Shown: piece after piece, positions 59,483 through 64,000 of the stretch | Layout: every line of letters starts with the position of its first letter | How positions within the stretch are numbered: the stretch's first letter is position 1 | DNA from: Nelumbo lutea | Taxonomy: Eukaryota; Streptophyta; Magnoliopsida; Proteales; Nelumbonaceae | Length of the DNA stretch: 64,000 nucleotides | Direction: 5' to 3' | Assembly (NCBI GenBank): GCA_022828595.1 | Contig: JAKGHH010000002.1 | Location: forward strand, 71,148,383 to 71,212,382 | Notes under the pieces: generated by a model | Database searches by the model: none | What the model was told of the DNA's origin: nothing | The model's input: only the letters and a program-made list of their open reading frames with translations | Made by a program: the position numbers and the translations under genes

Positions 59483-60028
59483 TTGGGCGAACCCGGAACT
59501 CCCGAGCCAATAGAGTCTGAACCCCGTGAAGTAGCAGCCAGTGTGGCATCTCTCCTAGTCAGGCGAAACGCGAACTGGGATGAGGAGCCTTGGATCCTTC
59601 ACGTAGATGGTTCCTCGAACCAGCAAGGCAACAGGGCTGGAATAGTCTTATGCGGCATGGACGGCACAAAATTGGAATACGCACTACGCTTTGAGTTCGC
59701 GGCATCCAACAACGAGGCAGAATACGAAGCACTGATAGATGGGCTGAACTTAGCGCAAAAGGTAAGAGCAAAGCACTTGGTCATCTGCAGCGATTCCCAG
59801 TTCGTGGTCAACCAAGTCACGGGCGAGTATGAAGCATGCGAGCTCTCTATGATCACATACTTGGCGAAAGTAAAAGAGGCCCTGCTCAACTTCCAGTCAC
59901 ACTTCATCAGGCAAATCTCGAGGCCAGAGAACACTGAGGCCGACGCTCTGTCCTGGCTAGCCAGCACAAGTCACAACAACATGAGAACCGTGTACATAGA
60001 GAATTTACCTCGGCCTAGTATTCTCGGT
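59483..60028 (+). CDS. Second (archaeal-like) RNase H of Tat type
   Basis: WILHVDGSSNQQGNRAGIVL with the first Asp, SNNEAEYEALIDGL with the Glu, CSDSQFVVNQVTGEYEA with the next Asp, and ENTEADALSWLAS with the last. All four catalytic acids are present. The open frame runs on into the poly-G tract, where its reading is meaningless. Confidence 0.85.
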
Positions 60029-60063
<35 letters not shown>

Positions 60064-60096
60064 GGGGGGGGGGAGGGGGGGGGGGGGGGGGGGGGG
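60029..60096 (+). repeat. 68-bp poly-G tract
   Basis: All G except t at 60063 and a at 60074. It sits in the linker between second RNase H and integrase. It could form G-quadruplexes or be a sequencing or assembly error. Confidence 0.9.
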
Positions 60097-60099
60097 CCC

Positions 60100-61281
60100 C
60101 AGAGGAGGTCGCTTCCATCCTCGAAGTTGAGTCGAGATGGATCGACCCACTCGCAAGCTTCTTGATAGACAGAACTCTCCCTGCAAAACGCAATGCGGCC
60201 AAGAGGGTGTAGCGCCAGGCAGCCAAATACGTCATAATTGACGAATGGTTGTACCGACGGTCCTACACGCTCCCCTACTTGCGTTGCCTGCGACTTGCCG
60301 AAGCCGAGTTCGTACTCCGCGACACTCATGAAGGCCTATGCGGCAAACACCTAGGTGGCAGAGCACTCGCCCGAAAAGCACTTCGACAAGGATACTACTG
60401 GCCAATGATGAAGGCAGAAGCAGGCGAGCTTGTCAGAAAATACGACAAATGCCAGAAGCATGCCAATATCCACCATCAGCCTGCTTTCGACCTTAAATAC
60501 CTCGCCAGCCCGTGGCCCTTTGCACAATGGGGCATCGACCTCCTGGGGCCATTCCCACCAGCAACAGAATGGAGAAAATTCCTAGTTGTGGCAGTGGATT
60601 ACTCCACAAAGTGGATAGAAGTCGAACCTCTGGCAACAATTACGGCCCGAAACATATAGAACTTCTTTTGGAAGAACATAGTATGTTGTTTCGGGTTACC
60701 TCGGGTACTAATTTCCAACAACGGCAAGCAGTTCAAGGATATCAAGTTCCAAGAGTGGTGCCAGAACATGGGGATTCGGCAGAACTTCATATCAGTCGTG
60801 CACCTGCAGGCAAACGGTCAGACGGAAGTTATGAATAGAGGCATCCTGCGCGGACTGAAAGCACGTCTAGATTGAGCTAAGGGATTGTGGGCCGAAGAGC
60901 TACCAAGCGTTTTATGGGCCCACTGAACTATAAAAAAAACCGCCATGGGAGAAACCCCCTTCAACCTCACCTACGGCACTGAAGCAGTGATCCCGGCGGA
61001 AATGAGTTAGGGACCTCGTGCACATCCGGACAGCGGCTTATCAGTAGCAGGTAGCTCGCTACTACAATTCCAGAGTAAAACAGCGAAGCTTCCGGGTCGG
61101 CGACCTGGTCCTTCGTAAGATTATGGTGCCCGAACCCGGCGTGGGCAAACTTGGACCAAACTGGGAAGGGCCCTATAAAGTAAAGAGAGCGCTCGGGGGG
61201 GCATACGAGCTCGAAACCTTAGAAGGCAAACAAGTACCTCGAGCGTGGAACATTGTGAACTTAAGGCGATACTACCTATAA
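60100..61281 (+). pseudogene. gypsy integrase
   Basis: RWIDPLASFLIDRTLPAKRN, then HEGLCGKHLGG and YDKCQKH (HHCC zinc site), WGIDLLGPFP (first Asp), and LISNNGKQFKD, where the family has Asp in place of the first of two Asn. QANGQTEVMNRG keeps the Glu. The C-terminal part GDLVLRKIMVPEPGVGKLGP and NWEGPYKV ends at the stop 61279-61281. Stops at about 60657, 60874 and 60927 and a frameshift break it. Confidence 0.88.
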
Positions 61282-61596
61282 ACCGCCAAGCGAAGTGGAC
61301 GAAATCGCTTCAAGGGCCTAAGGGCCATGATGCAGAGCCAAGAGGAACCTCGGCGTAAGCAAGCAAAGAAAAGTCAGGCATATTATCAGCTCGGCAAAAA
61401 ATCAGTTCGCTACAAAATCCTTAGCGCCGAAACAGGTCGCGTAAGTACAATAACCCGGACAAGAAACAGTGGCATATTATCAGTTCGACAAAGAATCAGT
61501 TCGGGAAAAGGAACACTTAGACAAAAAGATTGTCTATTCTGTTGCAAGAAACAGGAGTACATTGGCCATCAAAAGGAACTTCCAAAAAAAAAATCT
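61282..61596. repeat. Spacer with a tandem repeat
   Basis: Separates the pol end from the antisense gene end. A block around ggcatattatcag is present twice, near 61377 and 61471. Confidence 0.6.
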
Positions 61597-63299
61597 TTAC
61601 ATGCCCGGAGCTACTTCTTCGCCATCAGAAGGCACTTCAACAACACCCGAAGGCCCTGTCTCTCCTTCAGAATCTGGCTCGTCATCAGCAGCGTTGGCCA
61701 TCTCCTGAGTTATGCGCGAAGTGGAGATGGCACTAACATCGAGGTCGGGGTACGTGTTCTAGATCATCCACCAGCTTAGCTTGAACCCCCTTCTGTAAGA
61801 ATCCACCATTAGATCGTCAAAACGCAGAGAGGCAATATAGTATTCAACAGCTTCTTCTTGGCGTCTTCAATGCCTTGGGAAAAAATCTGCGTTTTCTCTC
61901 TGATGTCCTCCTGAAGATATTCGACTTGATGCTGCAAGTCCAACTTCAAGTCCGCCATGTGCTTGACGACTACCCCCATGGCCTCGGCATCACACAGAGA
62001 CATCGCCTACCTGGCCATGGCGACGCGAGCAGCTTCTTCGGCAGCATGTGTTACGGCGCGGCAGGCGACCTAATTCAAAGGAAGATCGGTCCATGCCGCG
62101 ACCTCCCTACTCTTCTGAAGAGCGTTGAGCTCCCGAGCCCGAGGGCCCAGCTCGCGTATGAGCGAACCCAGAGTGAGCAGGACCACTGGAGTAAGCAGGA
62201 GCACCCGTGTAAGTAGTCTCAGCGTAAGGCACCCTGGCCGCTTCATGCATCGATGGAGTCACCTCGGGCTCCCTGGGCAGATCCTCCAGCGTGTGGCCTG
62301 GAACTTGAGGCTCTTCATCCGGGGCAGCTCAGTACGAGTCTGCTTGGCGACCCGCTTCCTCCTCTTCATGCCTTGGAACAGGCGCCCCCACGAGTTCTCT
62401 CCGCATCCATCACACCTACAGAAACGAGTTCGACATCAGAAAAAAATGAAGGAACAAAGCAAACAAGAAACCGCAAAACTAGAAACCTACCCGAGCTCAG
62501 GCCGGCCGCAATAAGCTTGGCCTCCGTCAAGTACTGATGGCACTTTAAACTTTGTCGTGCCCATTGTCGGAGGCCCTTCACCGTCTCTTTGTCAAGAGTG
62601 ACACCAGAATCAGGAGCGGCCTCACCCCACCCGGTCTGAAAGGGCCATCCTTGTGCACTTCGCACACCGAAGTAGTCCCGCTTCCACGCCGGGACCTTAT
62701 TAGGAAGATCGTGCAGAAGCTTAAAGCCCGGGCGAGGAGAAAAGTAATACGCTCGTCTTCCCCCAGGAAGAGAACCCGCTTGCTTCTTGAGCATCAAGAT
62801 AGAGGAGAAAATCTCCAAGTCTAAAGGGAAGTTATGTTCACAAAAGAGGGAGACTATCCCCACCAGGTTCCGAATAGAGTTCGGATGAAGCTGGCCAATG
62901 GTGACACCGAAGTGGTTTATGACTTCGACGAGAAGGGGGTGGAAAGGCAGTCGCAACCCCGCAGTGAGCTGCTCTCGAAAAATTACGATCTCATCAGGAC
63001 CGTGTTCCCAAGGAAAGCTACCCGAAGGAATGAAATATGTATACCCCCCAAGCAGATTGTAAGACATAAGTATAGATTAAAGCCCCTCGGGCGTCATGGT
63101 CGAGGGACCAAACATGTCTAGCATCCGACCTCGGCGAGAGGTAGACGCCAAACTGCCCGAAGCGGCGCGGCCTACGGGTTCATAGTCATCCTCGATTTCA
63201 ACCTCAGGATCACTAAGGTAGTCGGGGGGATACGGCTCGGTTTGTAGAACCTACGTCAGTCCTACTTGAAGAGTCGTTTGAGCTATCAAAGCTAGACAT
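61597..63299 (-). pseudogene. Antisense gene of the gypsy element (Transposase_28-like)
   Basis: Runs opposite to gag-pol. Start: Met at 63299 with MSSFDSSNDSSSRTD. After a frameshift comes an acidic part (EPYPPDYLSDPEVEIEDDYE), and a stop just before 63067. The conserved core follows: GSFPWEHGPDEIVIFREQL, LPFHPLLVEVINHFGV and QLHPNSIRNLVG, as in the family Pfam calls 'putative gypsy type transposon' (Transposase_28). After 62366 the frame shifts again through a Glu/Pro-rich linker to a coiled coil (HMADLKLDLQHQVEYLQEDI, about 61840-61960) and ends at a TAA (61597-61599). A possible 75-bp intron at 62416-62490 (gtaggt..tgtag) keeps the frame. Known in Tat elements; role unknown. Confidence 0.78.
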
Positions 63300-63479
63300 C
63301 GAGGAAAAGAGGTGGATTCAGGAAGGTACTCAACGGAAGAAAGTTTTGAAGGCTCCGGAGACGGGAACAAGCCAAAAGCCTTGAAGGCTAAGTAACCAGC
63401 CTAGACGCGAGCTGAAAAGACTTGGACGCGAGCTCAAGAGGCAAACCGCAGAAGTGACAAATCGACTGGGGTCCCCCAC

Positions 63480-63487
63480 TATTTATA
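63480..63487 (-). promoter_or_regulatory. Candidate TATA box of the antisense gene
   Basis: TATAAATA on the minus strand, about 180 bases before the antisense start codon. Confidence 0.5.
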
Positions 63488-63549
63488 GCTACAGTAACCA
63501 AGAATCGGTAGTGCAGATCAAAGACGATCCGACGGCCTGCATTCGCGCT

Positions 63550-63745
63550 GACCGCACGTCCCCTGATATCGAGACGTGATTGGCGCACGTCTTTCCGAAA
63601 AGAGCGAAATGTCAACATACGTCTTTTTGAAACCGACGTCGCGCCGGCGCACGTGTTTCTGAAACTGACAAACGCGCCGCACGTCTCCCTGCAACTGACA
63701 ACCGCCAGCGCACGTCCCTTCAAAACGGCAGTGGCGCGCTTTTTT
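63550..63745 (-). repeat. ACGT-core repeats upstream of the antisense gene
   Basis: About six degenerate units of 30-44 bp, each with gcacgtc or cacgtg-like cores (near 63555, 63588, 63618, 63646, 63678, 63710), followed by ctgaaactgacaa-type sequence. ACGT cores are bZIP-type sites. Confidence 0.65.
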
Positions 63746-63982
63746 CAAATTTGAATGACCCACTGTCTTGTCCCAGCGGCGTGAATTTTTGAAATTTAAA
63801 ATAAATGTGTGTTGCCTCGTCCGTCAACATTTATGAGCAGTAGGCACGTCTCCCGCCTTCTCGGACACTCCAGAAAACCGAAGAACCCTGGCAAAAACAA
63901 CTCGCGCAGTAAAGATTCGAAGAACGGGACAAATCCACCTACCACCTCGCAAAACTCCCCGCACCAGGGCAAGACCCTTGGC
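63746..63982. other. Untranslated 3' region of the gypsy element
   Basis: No open frame of note; leads to the purine tract. Confidence 0.4.
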
Positions 63983-64000
63983 GCGAGGAGTGGGAGGCAA
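63983..64000 (+). other. Candidate polypurine tract
   Basis: gcgaggagtgggaggcaa, nearly all purine, at the very end. The 3' LTR (tgatgaagg..) should start just outside the window. Confidence 0.55.

Larger units (their letters stand above)
54498..64000 (+). mobile_element. Ty3/gypsy element, Tat type, 3' end beyond window
   Basis: At least 9.5 kb, clearly GC-richer than the surrounding DNA. Order: LTR, primer site, gag with zinc knuckle, protease, RT, RNase H, second RNase H, integrase, antisense gene, purine tract at the window end. RT before integrase marks Ty3/gypsy. The archaeal-like second RNase H and the antisense gene mark the Tat lineage. Frameshifts and stops run through gag, protease and pol. 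Confidence 0.92.

Noticed and set aside
59971..60329. Proline-rich minus-strand open frames
   Set aside because: They are the complement of the poly-G tract and of integrase sequence, not genes.
1..64000. tRNA genes, rRNA genes, CRISPR arrays
   Set aside because: tRNA-like matches are only retrotransposon primer sites; no rRNA or spaced-repeat array was seen.

Overview
The window is nuclear DNA of a flowering plant. Genes have GT..AG introns, and the families are plant ones: an ATL-type RING-H2 ligase, a plant ML lipid-binding protein and a plant-type glutaredoxin-like protein. The background is AT-rich and crowded with plant transposons. The species cannot be fixed from sequence alone; nothing points to a grass.

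Only three host genes look intact. (1) 2452-2961, minus strand, a one-exon membrane RING-H2 (ATL-type) E3 ligase. (2) 20012-34164, plus strand, a four-exon secreted ML-domain protein of 154 aa whose third intron is 12.3 kb long. (3) 50598-51806, plus strand, a one-exon 402-aa glutaredoxin-like protein with a C-terminal zinc-binding Cys cluster.

Most of the rest is mobile DNA. The first 19 kb holds small DNA transposons: a hAT-like MITE family (four copies, each with a perfect 8-bp target duplication), a 1.4-kb hAT-like element with a perfect 8-bp duplication, Tourist-like hairpin elements, two elements with long terminal inverted repeats, and two LINE remnants. Intron 3 of the ML gene contains a Tourist MITE, a truncated minus-strand Ty1-copia element joined to a broken copy of the SMC5/6-complex gene NSE4, and a structurally complete plus-strand copia element (26461-31597, target duplication gactc). 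A run of Tourist-like MITEs lies at 34.7-36.3 kb. An old minus-strand copia element fills 38.1-46.4 kb.

From 54498 to the window end lies a GC-richer Ty3/gypsy element of Tat type, marked by its gag type, primer site and second (archaeal-like) RNase H. Its 3' part carries a broken antisense gene (63299 down to 61597) with an apparent TATA box and an upstream array of ACGT-core repeats. That module, together with the NSE4/copia junction and the transposon-filled intron, is the most interesting material here. None of the retroelements looks able to make a full set of proteins: every one has frameshifts, stops, deletions or lost catalytic residues.
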